A stretch of 44,989 nt of DNA, taken from assembly GCF_022802975.1 (NCBI RefSeq), contig NZ_JAFEVZ010000019.1, forward strand, positions 1 through 44,989, written 5' to 3'. The stretch comes from Flavobacterium pectinovorum. Lineage in GTDB: Bacteria; Bacteroidota; Bacteroidia; Flavobacteriales; Flavobacteriaceae. Positions 7,761-16,877 of this stretch are shown here, piece by piece. The position numbers and the translations under genes were made by a program. Under the pieces are notes generated by a model that searched no databases, was not told where the DNA came from, and saw only the letters and a list, made by a program, of their open reading frames with translations. How positions within the stretch are numbered: the stretch's first letter is position 1; the number at the start of each line of letters is the position of its first letter.

Positions 7761-9719
7761 ATGATTACATTACCTCCAAAATTCGGCAGATATTCGTTGT
7801 TGTTTCACTTTATAATATGGTTTTTACTCCTGTCGCAATTCTTAAGATTATGCTTTTTTGTCTGGCAATATGACGAAGTTTCCTGGAATATAATTGATTT
7901 ATTCAGAACATTTTTTACCGGTTTATTCTTTGACATTGGAACCATTACTTTTATTTCTCTAGCAGGAATAGTATATCATGTAATCATACCCAACAGATGG
8001 ATTGGCTCTTTATTTGATAAAATATTTGTTTGCTTTTTTACAGCACTGACCACCTTTATATTGGTGTTTACATTTTTTGCAGAACTAACTTTCTGGGACG
8101 AATTTAAAAACCGATTTAATTTTATTGCTGTTGATTATCTAATTTACACCCATGAGGTAGCCGCTAATATTCAGCAGTCTTATCCTTTGCCTTTATTGAT
8201 TTCCGGTGTATTGTTTCTGACTTTTTTCTTTCTTTTTATATTTTATAAAAGAAATGCCTTCAAGGATACTTTTACTTATAAAACTTGTCCAAAAGCAAGA
8301 ATAAAAATTCTTTCTGTTGCAGCTGCCATTGCACTTTTTTTCGGATTTTTTATCCATAACTATCAGGCAGAATGGTCTTCAAACCGTTATAATTCTGAAA
8401 TTTCAAAATCAGGTATTTATTCTTTCTTTGCTGCCTTTAGAAACAACCAGATGAAATATGTTGATTTCTATACTTCTATTGATAAAGAGAAAGCCTTTGG
8501 TATTATTAAAAGTAAATTGGCAGATTCCAACTCAAAATTCAATTCAAAAGGATATTCTATTCACAGAACCATTACGGATAGTACAGCATCCTTAAAAAAC
8601 AAAAATGTTGTTTTTATACTTGTGGAAAGTCTCAGCGGAAGCTTTCTTAAAGAATTTGGAAATAAAGAAAATATCACCCCTTTTATGGACAGTTTGGCGC
8701 AGAAAAGTATTTTTTTCAATAATCTTTATGCTACAGGAACAAGGACTGTTAGAGGTATGGAAGCCGTGACGCTTTGCATTCCGCCAACACCAGGACAATC
8801 TATTGTAAAAAGACCTGAAAATCAAAATCTCTATACGGTATGCAGCGTTTTTAAATCACGAAATTATGATTGTAATTTCTTTTATGGAGGCGATGGGTAC
8901 TTTGACAATATGAATGCTTATTTTGGCGGAAATGGTTTTAACATCTATGACCGCGGGCGTGGAAGCGTTTTAAGCGATCAGATCAAAACAATCCGAAATA
9001 ATATTAATGACGATGAAGTGACTTTTGAAAATGCATGGGGAATTTGTGATGAAGACATCTTTAACAAAATGCTTAAAGTAGCCGATTTACAATATCAGTC
9101 TAAGAAGCCTTTCTTTAATTTTGTAATGACTACTTCTAACCACAGACCCTATACCTATCCTTCAGGAAAAATTGATATTCCTTCTGGAAAGAGCCGTCAG
9201 GGAGCTGTAAAATATACCGATTTTGCTTTAAGGGAATTATTCAAAAAAGCAAGTCAGAAGCCTTGGTTTAAAAACACTGTTTTTGTTATCATTGCTGATC
9301 ATTGTGCGAGCAGTGCCGGAAAAGACGAAATTGATGTTGCTAATTATCATATTCCGGCTTTTATTGTAAACTTACCACAAGAATACAATCAAAAAATAAA
9401 CAAACAATGTTCTCAGATTGATCTTTGGCCTACTCTGTTTTCGCTTTTCCATTGGAATTACCAATCTGATTTTTTTGGAAAAAATGTATTGGATCCAAAA
9501 TTTGAAGAACGCACTTTTATGGGAACGTATCGTAAGCTAGTAATGATGAAAAAAGAAAAAGTAATGATTCTCTCAGATCAGAAAAAGCAGGCATTTTACA
9601 CTTGGAACAAAAAGGATAACAGACTAAAATCAATACCGATGAATCAGCCATTTCTGGAAGAGACTATTTCATGGTATCAGACTGCCGATTACCTTTTTAC
9701 AAATAAACTTTTAAAATAA
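7761..9719 (+). CDS. LTA-synthase-like membrane phosphoglycerol transferase / sulfatase-family protein
   Basis: The 652-residue protein has about five hydrophobic helices in the first 200 residues (about 13-33, 48-75, 86-108, 143-162, 183-200), then a large extracytoplasmic alkaline-phosphatase-fold domain. Metal-site residues are visible: the glutamate in VVFILVES (E289), a Thr-rich nucleophile segment ATGTRTVRGMEA (T327 or T329 as candidate nucleophile) and a late IADHCAS segment carrying the Asp-His metal pair. The family transfers phosphoglycerol or phosphoethanolamine to lipids and glycans, or hydrolyses such groups. Lipoteichoic acid itself is not expected in a Gram-negative. The lipid kinase starts two bases after the stop, pointing to a shared job in recycling diacylglycerol released when a phospholipid headgroup is transferred. 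Confidence 0.85.
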   Translation: MITLPPKFGRYSLLFHFIIWFLLLSQFLRLCFFVWQYDEVSWNIIDLFRTFFTGLFFDIGTITFISLAGIVYHVIIPNRWIGSLFDKIFVCFFTALTTFILVFTFFAELTFWDEFKNRFNFIAVDYLIYTHEVAANIQQSYPLPLLISGVLFLTFFFLFIFYKRNAFKDTFTYKTCPKARIKILSVAAAIALFFGFFIHNYQAEWSSNRYNSEISKSGIYSFFAAFRNNQMKYVDFYTSIDKEKAFGIIKSKLADSNSKFNSKGYSIHRTITDSTASLKNKNVVFILVESLSGSFLKEFGNKENITPFMDSLAQKSIFFNNLYATGTRTVRGMEAVTLCIPPTPGQSIVKRPENQNLYTVCSVFKSRNYDCNFFYGGDGYFDNMNAYFGGNGFNIYDRGRGSVLSDQIKTIRNNINDDEVTFENAWGICDEDIFNKMLKVADLQYQSKKPFFNFVMTTSNHRPYTYPSGKIDIPSGKSRQGAVKYTDFALRELFKKASQKPWFKNTVFVIIADHCASSAGKDEIDVANYHIPAFIVNLPQEYNQKINKQCSQIDLWPTLFSLFHWNYQSDFFGKNVLDPKFEERTFMGTYRKLVMMKKEKVMILSDQKKQAFYTWNKKDNRLKSIPMNQPFLEETISWYQTADYLFTNKLLK

Positions 9720-9721
9720 TA

Positions 9722-10600
9722 ATGACATATATTCATTTTATTATTAATCCCATCTCAGGAAGCGGAAAGCATAATTTATCAGCCTCTTATATTCTTCAGC
9801 ATTTTCCTTCCGGAGAATTCAAAGTTGAAGTAAATTATACCAAACACAAATCGCATGCTGTTGAATTGACAAAAGCGGCGATAGCCAATAAACCTGACTA
9901 TATTATTGCCTGTGGTGGAGATGGTACTATTAATGAAGTGGCGTCCTGCTTAGTAAATACAACTATTATTTTGGGAATAATTCCTGTAGGATCAGGAAAT
10001 GGTTTGGCATCAAATCTAAATATCCCAAGAGATTTTAAAAAAGCAATTGCTATTATTAAACAGGGAAAAACAACTTCTATTGATGTTGGAAAAATAAACC
10101 AACAATATTTTTTCAGTAATATGGGAATTGGTATTGATGCTTTAATCATAAAAAAATACGAACGCTCCGGCAACAGAACATTATCTTCTTATGTAAAAGC
10201 AGCGCTATCATCAAGTTTTGAATTCAAAGTTCAGCCTGCGATTGTTTCTTTTGGAGATCAAGTACTGAAAGTTAACCCTTTTATGCTGTTTGTATCCAAC
10301 TCAAATGAGATGGGTTATAACATGAGCCTGACACCAAAAGCAAGCCTTAGCGATGGCGTACTGGATATGGTTATTATACCTGAACTGACGTTTATTGAGA
10401 AATTACTTTTGGGATTTAATGTGCTTCGAAATTCAATCGAAAAATTCAAGAAAGCAAAACACTATTTAGTAGATGAACTACACATTGAAATGCCTTTAAA
10501 AACATTTACAGATATCCAGATTGACGGAGAGCAGCACAATATAAAATCTAATATAATAACGATTAGTATAATTCCAACTGGATTAAAAGTATTGACTTAA
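9722..10600 (+). CDS. Diacylglycerol-kinase-family lipid kinase (YegS/BmrU/DgkB type)
   Basis: The 292-residue protein has the N-terminal ATP-binding DAGK catalytic domain. It shows INPISGSGKHN near the start, the glycine-rich GGDGTINEVAS at about 61-71 and PVGSGNGLASNLNIPRD at about 92-108. A C-terminal beta-sandwich carries the late DGEQ motif typical of YegS-like kinases. It phosphorylates diacylglycerol or a related lipid at the inner membrane face. Two bases separate it from the phosphoglycerol-transferase-like gene, so the two are almost certainly co-transcribed. Recycling of diacylglycerol made by that enzyme is the obvious inference, as proposed for DgkB and LtaS in Gram-positives. 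A long imperfect palindrome follows the stop. Confidence 0.92.
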   Translation: MTYIHFIINPISGSGKHNLSASYILQHFPSGEFKVEVNYTKHKSHAVELTKAAIANKPDYIIACGGDGTINEVASCLVNTTIILGIIPVGSGNGLASNLNIPRDFKKAIAIIKQGKTTSIDVGKINQQYFFSNMGIGIDALIIKKYERSGNRTLSSYVKAALSSSFEFKVQPAIVSFGDQVLKVNPFMLFVSNSNEMGYNMSLTPKASLSDGVLDMVIIPELTFIEKLLLGFNVLRNSIEKFKKAKHYLVDELHIEMPLKTFTDIQIDGEQHNIKSNIITISIIPTGLKVLT

Positions 10601-10616
10601 TTTTTTTAGAATTTTT

Positions 10617-10785
10617 AATCTCTAAATAATCCCTTCTGTTGAAGAATTATGGCCCATCGCCTAAAACAGTGGATTTCAAAAAAGACAATTTTCTTAGTGA
10701 AACATAAAAAAATCCGCTAAATCCGTAGCTGCCGAAAATTGATTTTCCATTAATTATGATGAAGAACCAGAATTATTTAGAGATT
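10617..10785. repeat. Imperfect ~170-bp palindromic intergenic element
   Basis: AATCTCTAAATAAT at 10617-10630 is the reverse complement of 10772-10785. The match continues inward with a small bulge (CTTCTG / CAGAA) and outward through T/A runs. Inner segments such as AAAATTG/CAATTTT can also pair. It fills the gap between two converging genes and might end transcription from both sides. Confidence 0.6.
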
Positions 10786-10802
10786 TTATTTTTGAAGATA
10801 AT

Positions 10803-11558
10803 TTAAAACTGCACCACCAAGCCACATCCCGCCTGTTTTCCATTATAAAACGGCATAAGCATAGAAGATACTCTGTTTTCTTTTGATGGAAAAATTTTAT
10901 TTTTTACATAAGGAAAAATCCAGTAAGCAGCCTTAGTGCTTAATATTCCGATACCGGCAGCCGCAACCACATCAGTGAGCCAGTGTCTGTTATTGTACAT
11001 TCGGAATAATCCGGTTCCTGTGGCTACAAGATACCCGCTTATTCCGTACCAAATTGACTGGTCTTTGTATTCCTGGTATAAAAATTCAGCACCTGCAAAC
11101 GCATTAGCCGTATGTCCTGATGGGAATGAATTATTAGATGTTCCATCAGGTCTTTCTACTTTGGTAATACTTTTTAAGGCAAAAACCGCTGTACTCATCA
11201 TTAAATAAGAGCTGGCCAGAATGATGGATCTGTCTTTTAAGTTGTTTTTCCCTTTAATTCCTAAGGCATTCAGTGCATAAACAGAAGCTGCAGGTGTATA
11301 TTGAGAAAAATCATCAATCGTGATTTTGTGGTCAATATCTTCCTTAACTTCTTCCCTAATATCAGCGTTATAACTTTTTAACTGATCGCTTTCCAAACCT
11401 ATAAAACCATAGCCAATTAAAACTCCCGGTATTATAAGCTGTTTATAATTAAATTTTAAATTATGCACAGTATCCTGTACAACAACACTGTCATTTACCG
11501 CACTTTGTGAATACATCATTGTACCGCCTAAAAAAAATAAGAAGAGTGTTTTTAACAT
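10803..11558 (-). CDS. PAP2-family membrane phosphatase with signal peptide
   Basis: The 251-residue protein has an N-terminal hydrophobic signal (LKTLFLFFLGGTMMYSQS). It contains the three PAP2 signatures: KSITKVERP (KxxxxxxRP), SFPSGHTA with the catalytic histidine, and RMYNNRHWLTDV with the second histidine and Asp. Enzymes of this type remove phosphate from lipids such as phosphatidic acid, undecaprenyl diphosphate or lipid A on the periplasmic side. It converges on the lipid kinase gene, so this corner of the window holds a kinase and a phosphatase that could act on related lipids. Substrate is not resolved from sequence. The tail (GKQAGCGLVVQF) resembles an outer-membrane strand end, which is slightly unusual for PAP2. 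Confidence 0.88.
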   Translation of the reverse strand: MLKTLFLFFLGGTMMYSQSAVNDSVVVQDTVHNLKFNYKQLIIPGVLIGYGFIGLESDQLKSYNADIREEVKEDIDHKITIDDFSQYTPAASVYALNALGIKGKNNLKDRSIILASSYLMMSTAVFALKSITKVERPDGTSNNSFPSGHTANAFAGAEFLYQEYKDQSIWYGISGYLVATGTGLFRMYNNRHWLTDVVAAAGIGILSTKAAYWIFPYVKNKIFPSKENRVSSMLMPFYNGKQAGCGLVVQF

Positions 11559-11765
11559 CGTGGAGAAAATTAGAAATTAGTAAAACATTCAATAAAAATA
11601 AACGTAGTTTTTCTCCATAGTGAATATGTAATTTGCTTAGAAATTTTAAACAAAGTTGAGTCTCAATTTTGAATAAATTCTGTATTTCGAAGTTTAGAAT
11701 GAAATTATTTTGAAGTTTTAAAGAATATATGACAAAATTCAACCTGCCCTTAACTCGTTGGATGA

Positions 11766-11956
11766 AATTGATTAAAAAAAAGATTTGATTATAAAAAGTA
11801 TAAAATCTGAAGTAAATCATCATTTATAACTTAAGAATTTGATGTCATCCTGAGCGGAGTCGAAGGCTTTTGAAAACGAAAGAGCTTCAACTAAGTTTAT
11901 CCTGAGCGAAGACGAATGGACTAAGCCTGACATTTATTTTTAATTTCTGCCAACGG
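11766..11956. repeat. Dispersed repeat copy 1 (contains the CATCCTGAGCGGAGTCGAAGG core)
   Basis: About 190 bp from GAAATTGATTAAAA through two CCTGAGCG..G.CGAA cores to TTTTTAATTTC is repeated in inverse orientation at 18209-18400 with moderate divergence. Within each copy the two CCTGAGCG modules are direct repeats. The rest of the gap 11559-12118 is AT-rich with no credible gene. Confidence 0.8.
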
Positions 11957-12118
11957 TTTACTCTTAAATAACTTTGTTAAAAACACTTCTTTTTAATTTG
12001 AAATTAAGCCGAAACTCGATGCGATTGCCACAGAATTATGAACAAACAAGCCTCATTGAAGTTAACTATCTATAAATGTGATGTTTTAAAAATAATTGAT
12101 TTTTTTTTCAAAAAATCT

Positions 12119-12149
12119 TTTGTGTATTGCAAAATTAATTGCACTTTTG
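12119..12149 (+). promoter_or_regulatory. Promoter of tRNA-Glu (TTTG-N19-CACTTTTG)
   Basis: TTTG at 12119-12122, a 19-base spacer and CACTTTTG at 12142-12149 match the Bacteroidota consensus TTTG-N19-TAnnTTTG with one mismatch. Transcription would start at about 12155, shortly before the mature tRNA 5' end at 12169. Confidence 0.7.
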
Positions 12150-12168
12150 CACCCGAATTAACAAAGCA

Positions 12169-12240
12169 GGTCCGTTCGTCTATCGGTTAGGACGCCAGGT
12201 TTTCATCCTGGTAAGGGGGGTTCGATTCCCCCACGGACTA
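12169..12240 (+). tRNA. tRNA-Glu (anticodon TTC)
   Basis: A 72-base cloverleaf. The acceptor stem GGTCCGT pairs with ACGGACT (one G-U at the end). The anticodon arm is CCAGG-TTTTCAT-CCTGG with TTC at the anticodon, and the T arm is GGGGG-TTCGATT-CCCCC, with discriminator A. CCA is not encoded. It has its own promoter upstream and a terminator directly after. Confidence 0.97.
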
Positions 12241-12244
12241 CTAC

Positions 12245-12274
12245 AAAGAGAACTTATTTGAGTTCTCTTTTTTT
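12245..12274 (+). terminator. Rho-independent terminator of tRNA-Glu
   Basis: The 10-base stem AAAGAGAACT / AGTTCTCTTT with loop TATTTG is followed by a T run, four bases after the tRNA. Confidence 0.9.
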
Positions 12275-12463
12275 ATACCCTAAAATCAAGGTTTTACAAT
12301 ACTCTTATATATTTTAGTAGAAGACAAAAACAGGAATATTAACATACACTATCTCCTTCAGAAAATAATGTAGTCAAATGTTAGAACACATTATAAAAGC
12401 ATACATCTGCCAATAAAATATTTTAATGGCAGATGTAATAACAAATCAAATTTCGACTGAATT

Positions 12464-13303
12464 CTATTTCATCGTATACGAAACACTATTAGCTTCACAA
12501 AGCCTAAAATATCCTAACGCAAAATCTTTTGTATCGTTAGTGTTGACAATATTCCCTCTAATATTACCAGGTGTTGTACCAAAAGGATTTGCACTTGATG
12601 CTTCAAAAATTAGATTCATATAGTTATAAACGTTTTTTGAAATTCCACGATGCACGATTTGAACCGTTTTTCCCGGTTTTAAATCTGTATCTGAAAATTC
12701 GTCCGTTATTTCGTTTCCGTTATACAAATCATCATTTGACATTAAAGTGTAAGGAATTTTCAAAAAATCGGTTGTAAAATACGAAAGGTAAAAATTTTGC
12801 TGATCAGCCGGATCGTCATAAAAGATGGAGAGTACCAATAAGTCCGGACCTGATATGTCTGGTCTGTATTCTTGTTCTATTCTCTTAATTGGTGTTACAG
12901 GAGTCATTTTTTCTACAGCAGTAAAACTTTTTCCTTCAGCCTCAACAAAAAGAGTGTACTCCATATTTAGTACCGGGACGAAATCATTACAAACATAAAA
13001 ACCCGGTTCTGTTTCTGTAAAAGTAAAAACAGTACCTTCACTGTTTTCAACACGTACCTGCGCTCCCGAAACTTTTGGTGTACTGGTATTATAATAAGGA
13101 GCCATTTTGCTTATTTTTATGGTTTGTACCTTTCCGTCGGTATCTTTATTCCAAATGATTTCAGCATCAATTACTATTTTAGCTTCGCCTGTTTCAAGAT
13201 CAAGATTTACCACCTCTTCACAAGAGGATAGCAATAAAATAAAAAGAAAACTGCATAAGAGTAGTACTTTACTTTTAAAATTATTTTTTGCTGCTTTATT
13301 CAT
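12464..13303 (-). CDS. DUF4249 lipoprotein, partner of a TonB-dependent receptor
   Basis: The 279-residue protein begins with a lipoprotein signal whose lipobox LLSSC places the lipidated cysteine at C28. It continues with EEVVNLDL and an early IVIDAEI strand, typical of the DUF4249 family. The middle has Ig-like strands (VSGAQVRVENSEGTVFTF, YTLFVEAEGKSFTA). DUF4249 proteins are commonly encoded directly after TonB-dependent receptors with STN or carboxypeptidase-like domains and are thought to act as a surface-exposed or periplasmic partner. Here the gene follows the receptor by four bases, so the two are co-expressed. The substrate is unknown. Confidence 0.85.
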   Translation of the reverse strand: MNKAAKNNFKSKVLLLCSFLFILLLSSCEEVVNLDLETGEAKIVIDAEIIWNKDTDGKVQTIKISKMAPYYNTSTPKVSGAQVRVENSEGTVFTFTETEPGFYVCNDFVPVLNMEYTLFVEAEGKSFTAVEKMTPVTPIKRIEQEYRPDISGPDLLVLSIFYDDPADQQNFYLSYFTTDFLKIPYTLMSNDDLYNGNEITDEFSDTDLKPGKTVQIVHRGISKNVYNYMNLIFEASSANPFGTTPGNIRGNIVNTNDTKDFALGYFRLCEANSVSYTMK

Positions 13304-13307
13304 ATTT

Positions 13308-15926
13308 TTAAAATTTAAAATTATAAGAAACCCCTGGAACTAATCCGTAAATTGATAGTTTTTTGGTTTCATTTTGTCCTGTATCCTCATTTGTGGCAAA
13401 TGTTATCGAAGCAGCATTTTTTCTATTGTAAATATTGTAAATGCTAAATACCCAATAGCTTTGCCATCCCTTCTTTTTATCTGGTTTAGGCGTATAAGTT
13501 GCGGCTAAATCTAAGTGATGGTAAAGAGGAAGCCGATTTCCATTTCGTAATGAAAAATTCGGTACGTTTAACCCAGCAAAGTCATAATATCCATTAGCAT
13601 AGGTAACAGGCTGACCAGATTGTAATGAAAAATTAGCATTATATGACCACTTTGCGCTTCGTTCATAAGTAGCCACAACGTTTAAGTTATGTAATTTATC
13701 ATACCCTGATAAATACCAATTGCCGTTTGCAATTCCTGGCTCTTCAGGAGTTCTTCCCGGAGTTTTTTGCTCTGCTCTTGACAAAGTATAAGAAACCCAG
13801 CCATTAAAGCGGCCAGTATTTTTTCTGAACAATAATTCCATACCATACGATCTGGCTTTACCACTCAGGATTACCTGCTCTATATTATTATTAGCCAGCA
13901 AATTGGCTCCGTCAACATAATCAATACGATTTTGATTTTTTTTATAAAACAATTCACCTTCAAAAGAATAATCACGATCTTTTATATTCTGAAAATATCC
14001 TATCGCATATTGATCCAGTAATTGTGGTTTCATAAAAGGACCGCTGGGTGTCCAGAGATTCATTGGCAAAGGCGATTGCGTGTTGGATAACATATGAATG
14101 TATTGTGCCATTCTGTTATAACTTGCTTTTACAGATGCTTCTTCGGTAAAAGCGTATGACAACGCAGCCCTTGGTTCAAAATTGTCAAATTTACTTATGG
14201 TTTCGCCACTTTTATAAGATATGGTTCCCGTTGGAGTACCTTCCTCATAGATATTGTATTTTGGATTGTATACTACTGATTGCCCATCAGTATAAGTACT
14301 TATTTCTTCGCTACCCAAGCGATAGAATAAACTGTAGCGAAGTCCGTATCGCAGATTCAATTTCTCGGTAATCTGATGTTCAAAGTCCAGGTAAGCAGCA
14401 GATTCAAAAGAATATTTTTTATCCAACTGTTGGTAATTATACTGTGAATCTGAACTGGTAGGCTGCACTGTTCCGGGATTAAAATTATAATAAGTACCTT
14501 CAAGTCCGTAATTCAGTTTAAAGTTTTGAGTAACCGACTGATTCCAATTGTATTTTAAACCATAAGTTTGAACAGTGTTCTTCCATTTGAACTCCTGAAA
14601 ATCCAGGTTAAGGTTAAACTTGTAATCACTGTAGAAAACGGATAAGTTGGTATTTAAATCATCTGAGAATTTATGCTTCCAGTTAACAATTCCCATCGTA
14701 TTTCCAAATTGAATGTCTACCAGATTATTTAGGCGAATAACGTCATTTCCTAAATAACCAGAAAAACTAACTGTATTGTTTTCATTAAGGCGATAATTAA
14801 ATTTAGCATTTAGATCATAAAAACTAATACCAGCCTTGAGATCGGTTAATTTTAAAAACATATTTACATATGTTGTACGACCACCAATTATAAAAGAACC
14901 TTTGCCTTTTTTTATAGGTCCCTGTACCAAAAGGCGACTTGAAATTAAGCCTATTCCTCCATTTACCTTATAATTTTCAAGATCTCCTGTTTGTTGGTTT
15001 ACATCAAGAACAGAAGAAACCCTTCCTCCAAATTTAGAAGGAATACCTCCTTTGTATAAATCTAAACTACTCATCATGTCGGCATTAAAAACAGAGAAAA
15101 AACCAAACATATGCGAATCTCCAAAAACGGGTGCACCGTCCAGTAAAATCAGGTTCTGATCAGCTGCTCCACCACGGACATTAAAGCCAGACGAAGCTTC
15201 GCCTGCATTGGTAACACCGGGCAGTGTCAGTAGTGATTTTAAGGGATCCGGCTCGCCCATTGCAGCCGGAATCTTCTTAATATCTTCCATGTTAAGCTTA
15301 TTAACACTCATCTGAGTATTTCTCACATCAACTGCTTTGGTGTTGGTAATAATTACCTGTTCCAGCTGCTGGCTATCGGCATCCATAACAAAGTTTATTC
15401 TTTCATCATCAGAAATTGTTATTAGTTTTTCTCCATTTTTAAAACCAACATAACTAACGATAATTGTATAAGTCCCTTTATTCAATTCTATTGAAAACTT
15501 TCCGTCTGCGTCAGTCGTAACACCTCTTTCCAGTTCTTTGATAAAAATATTGGCACCAATAACAGGCTCTTTGTTCTCGTCTAAAACCTGACCGGTTAAC
15601 TTACTTTTTTTTTTGGCTGTAGCTGCTTTAGCGTTTTTCTGCTTTACGAAAATATTATTTCCGACAATTGAAAACTGAATCGAAGTGTTCTTGTTAAGCT
15701 CATTGATAAGTGCTTTTATTTCGATATTTTTATAAGTGTTATTTTGATTAAAATACTTTTGACTTGTATTAATCTGATCCGTAAAGGCAAACTTAAAATC
15801 TGTTTGACCCTCAATTTGCTTAAACACTTCTTTTAGTGTCATGTTTTGATCTACAGTTACAGTCACATTTTGAGAGAATATACATAAACTGAATAAAAAA
15901 AAGCATGCTGAAATTATATGCTTCAT
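13308..15926 (-). CDS. TonB-dependent receptor with STN signalling domain
   Basis: The 872-residue receptor has a signal peptide to about residue 19 (LCIFSQN). An STN (secretin/TonB short N-terminal) domain covers about 20-95 (VTVDQNMTLKEVFKQIEGQTDFKF, split by strands). A carboxypeptidase-like beta-sandwich follows at about 108-190 (LTGQVLDENKEPVIGANIF), then the plug (SLLTLPGV, GFNVRGGAADQNLILLDGAP, about 225-320) and a long barrel ending in aromatic F872. STN domains pass ligand-binding status to a FecR-type anti-sigma factor. The upstream genes encode exactly such a sigma/FecR pair, so this receptor is likely both transporter and sensor. It is followed by a DUF4249 lipoprotein. The ligand cannot be read from sequence; no siderophore-synthesis or glycan-degradation genes are near. 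Confidence 0.92.
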   Translation of the reverse strand: MKHIISACFFLFSLCIFSQNVTVTVDQNMTLKEVFKQIEGQTDFKFAFTDQINTSQKYFNQNNTYKNIEIKALINELNKNTSIQFSIVGNNIFVKQKNAKAATAKKKSKLTGQVLDENKEPVIGANIFIKELERGVTTDADGKFSIELNKGTYTIIVSYVGFKNGEKLITISDDERINFVMDADSQQLEQVIITNTKAVDVRNTQMSVNKLNMEDIKKIPAAMGEPDPLKSLLTLPGVTNAGEASSGFNVRGGAADQNLILLDGAPVFGDSHMFGFFSVFNADMMSSLDLYKGGIPSKFGGRVSSVLDVNQQTGDLENYKVNGGIGLISSRLLVQGPIKKGKGSFIIGGRTTYVNMFLKLTDLKAGISFYDLNAKFNYRLNENNTVSFSGYLGNDVIRLNNLVDIQFGNTMGIVNWKHKFSDDLNTNLSVFYSDYKFNLNLDFQEFKWKNTVQTYGLKYNWNQSVTQNFKLNYGLEGTYYNFNPGTVQPTSSDSQYNYQQLDKKYSFESAAYLDFEHQITEKLNLRYGLRYSLFYRLGSEEISTYTDGQSVVYNPKYNIYEEGTPTGTISYKSGETISKFDNFEPRAALSYAFTEEASVKASYNRMAQYIHMLSNTQSPLPMNLWTPSGPFMKPQLLDQYAIGYFQNIKDRDYSFEGELFYKKNQNRIDYVDGANLLANNNIEQVILSGKARSYGMELLFRKNTGRFNGWVSYTLSRAEQKTPGRTPEEPGIANGNWYLSGYDKLHNLNVVATYERSAKWSYNANFSLQSGQPVTYANGYYDFAGLNVPNFSLRNGNRLPLYHHLDLAATYTPKPDKKKGWQSYWVFSIYNIYNRKNAASITFATNEDTGQNETKKLSIYGLVPGVSYNFKF

Positions 15927-15957
15927 GAAATTTTGTATTTTTGAATTATTATTAAAC

Positions 15958-16020
15958 GGGATAGTGCTATACTACCCTGACTCTGAGAAGGATGTTTAGT
16001 TTCGCGGCTAGTGCATCCTT
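15958..16020 (-). promoter_or_regulatory. Structured leader between fecR and the receptor gene
   Basis: The 102-base gap holds two hairpins: AAGGATG...GCATCCTT (15988-16020) and GGG-ATAGT...ACTA-CCC (15958-15977). Read on the minus strand neither is followed by a T run, so they look more like mRNA-processing, stability or attenuation structures than a terminator. This is inference from pairing only. Confidence 0.4.
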
Positions 16021-16028
16021 TTTCTTTT

Positions 16029-16871
16029 CTATCGAAAAGTAATCTGTTTTAAAGCTTCATTTATTTCAAAGTTTAGGTTATACATTTCTGATATTAATTG
16101 CACAATTGTTTTTAAATCTTCTTTTTTATTGATTCGGATTGTAATACGCTGATGATCGTATTCCTTTGGGATAGTCATTTTGTACCCATAATTAGCCATA
16201 ATATAATCACTAACAACACTCAGTTTTTCATTTTCAAAATCAGTAAACCTGTTAAATTCGGCTACCTCGGCAATGTTGTTTCCGTACATAAATTTTTCAC
16301 CCGGTTTTAGTATCCATTTTTTATCCTGGGCTTTTACATTCATTTGGACACTTCCTTCGTAAAGAGCAACGGTCACTCCTTTTTGTACATTTCCCTGAAC
16401 CGTAAAACTAGTCCCTAACACAGTAGTTGTCGTTTCATTGCAAAAAACCTGAAAAGGATGTTTTTTGTCTTTTTTTACCTTAAAACAAGCTTCACCATCA
16501 ATTTCAATTTTTCTGTTGTTTTCAAAATTATTGGCATAAGTAATTTTAGATTTCGGACTTAATTCTACTTTAGAACTGTCTGGCAAGAAAACAGTTTTTA
16601 CTGTTAAAGTTCTATTTTCAATTACATTTGAAGTAAGATAAAATTTATCCTGTAATGGGCTTCTGTTAAAATAAATACCAGTTCCTATCAGCATAAAAAT
16701 AAGAACAGCTGCGGCTGATACGTAGCGCCAAATTTTAAACTTTGGCTTTTTAACAGCAAAGGTTTTAGTTTGAAATTGTTTCCACGAAGCTTCTTTTTCG
16801 CTGTCTGAATGCAAAAGTGGAATTTCGTTCCATAATTTTTCAAATTCCTTGTCCAGTTTTTCTTTATCCAT
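16029..16871 (-). CDS. FecR-family anti-sigma factor (DUF4974 C-terminus)
   Basis: The 280-residue protein has a short cytoplasmic N-terminal part, one transmembrane helix at about 50-68, and a periplasmic FecR domain (FLPDSSKVELSPKSKITYAN; IDGEACFKV; HPFQVFCN; VLGTSFTV). The DUF4974 tail (about 215-280) is fold-related to STN domains. It would hold the ECF sigma factor encoded upstream at the membrane and release it when the STN domain of the receptor binds ligand. The order sigma, small protein, FecR, receptor on one strand with gaps of 46, 6 and 157 bases is the standard cell-surface-signalling layout plus one extra gene. Confidence 0.9.
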   Translation of the reverse strand: MDKEKLDKEFEKLWNEIPLLHSDSEKEASWKQFQTKTFAVKKPKFKIWRYVSAAAVLIFMLIGTGIYFNRSPLQDKFYLTSNVIENRTLTVKTVFLPDSSKVELSPKSKITYANNFENNRKIEIDGEACFKVKKDKKHPFQVFCNETTTTVLGTSFTVQGNVQKGVTVALYEGSVQMNVKAQDKKWILKPGEKFMYGNNIAEVAEFNRFTDFENEKLSVVSDYIMANYGYKMTIPKEYDHQRITIRINKKEDLKTIVQLISEMYNLNFEINEALKQITFR

Positions 16872-16877
16872 GACCTT

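Noticed and set aside
11491..11823. 110-codon minus-strand frame upstream of the PAP2 gene
   Set aside because: It overlaps the PAP2 start and one arm of the dispersed repeat; low-complexity F/L/I/N content suggests chance.
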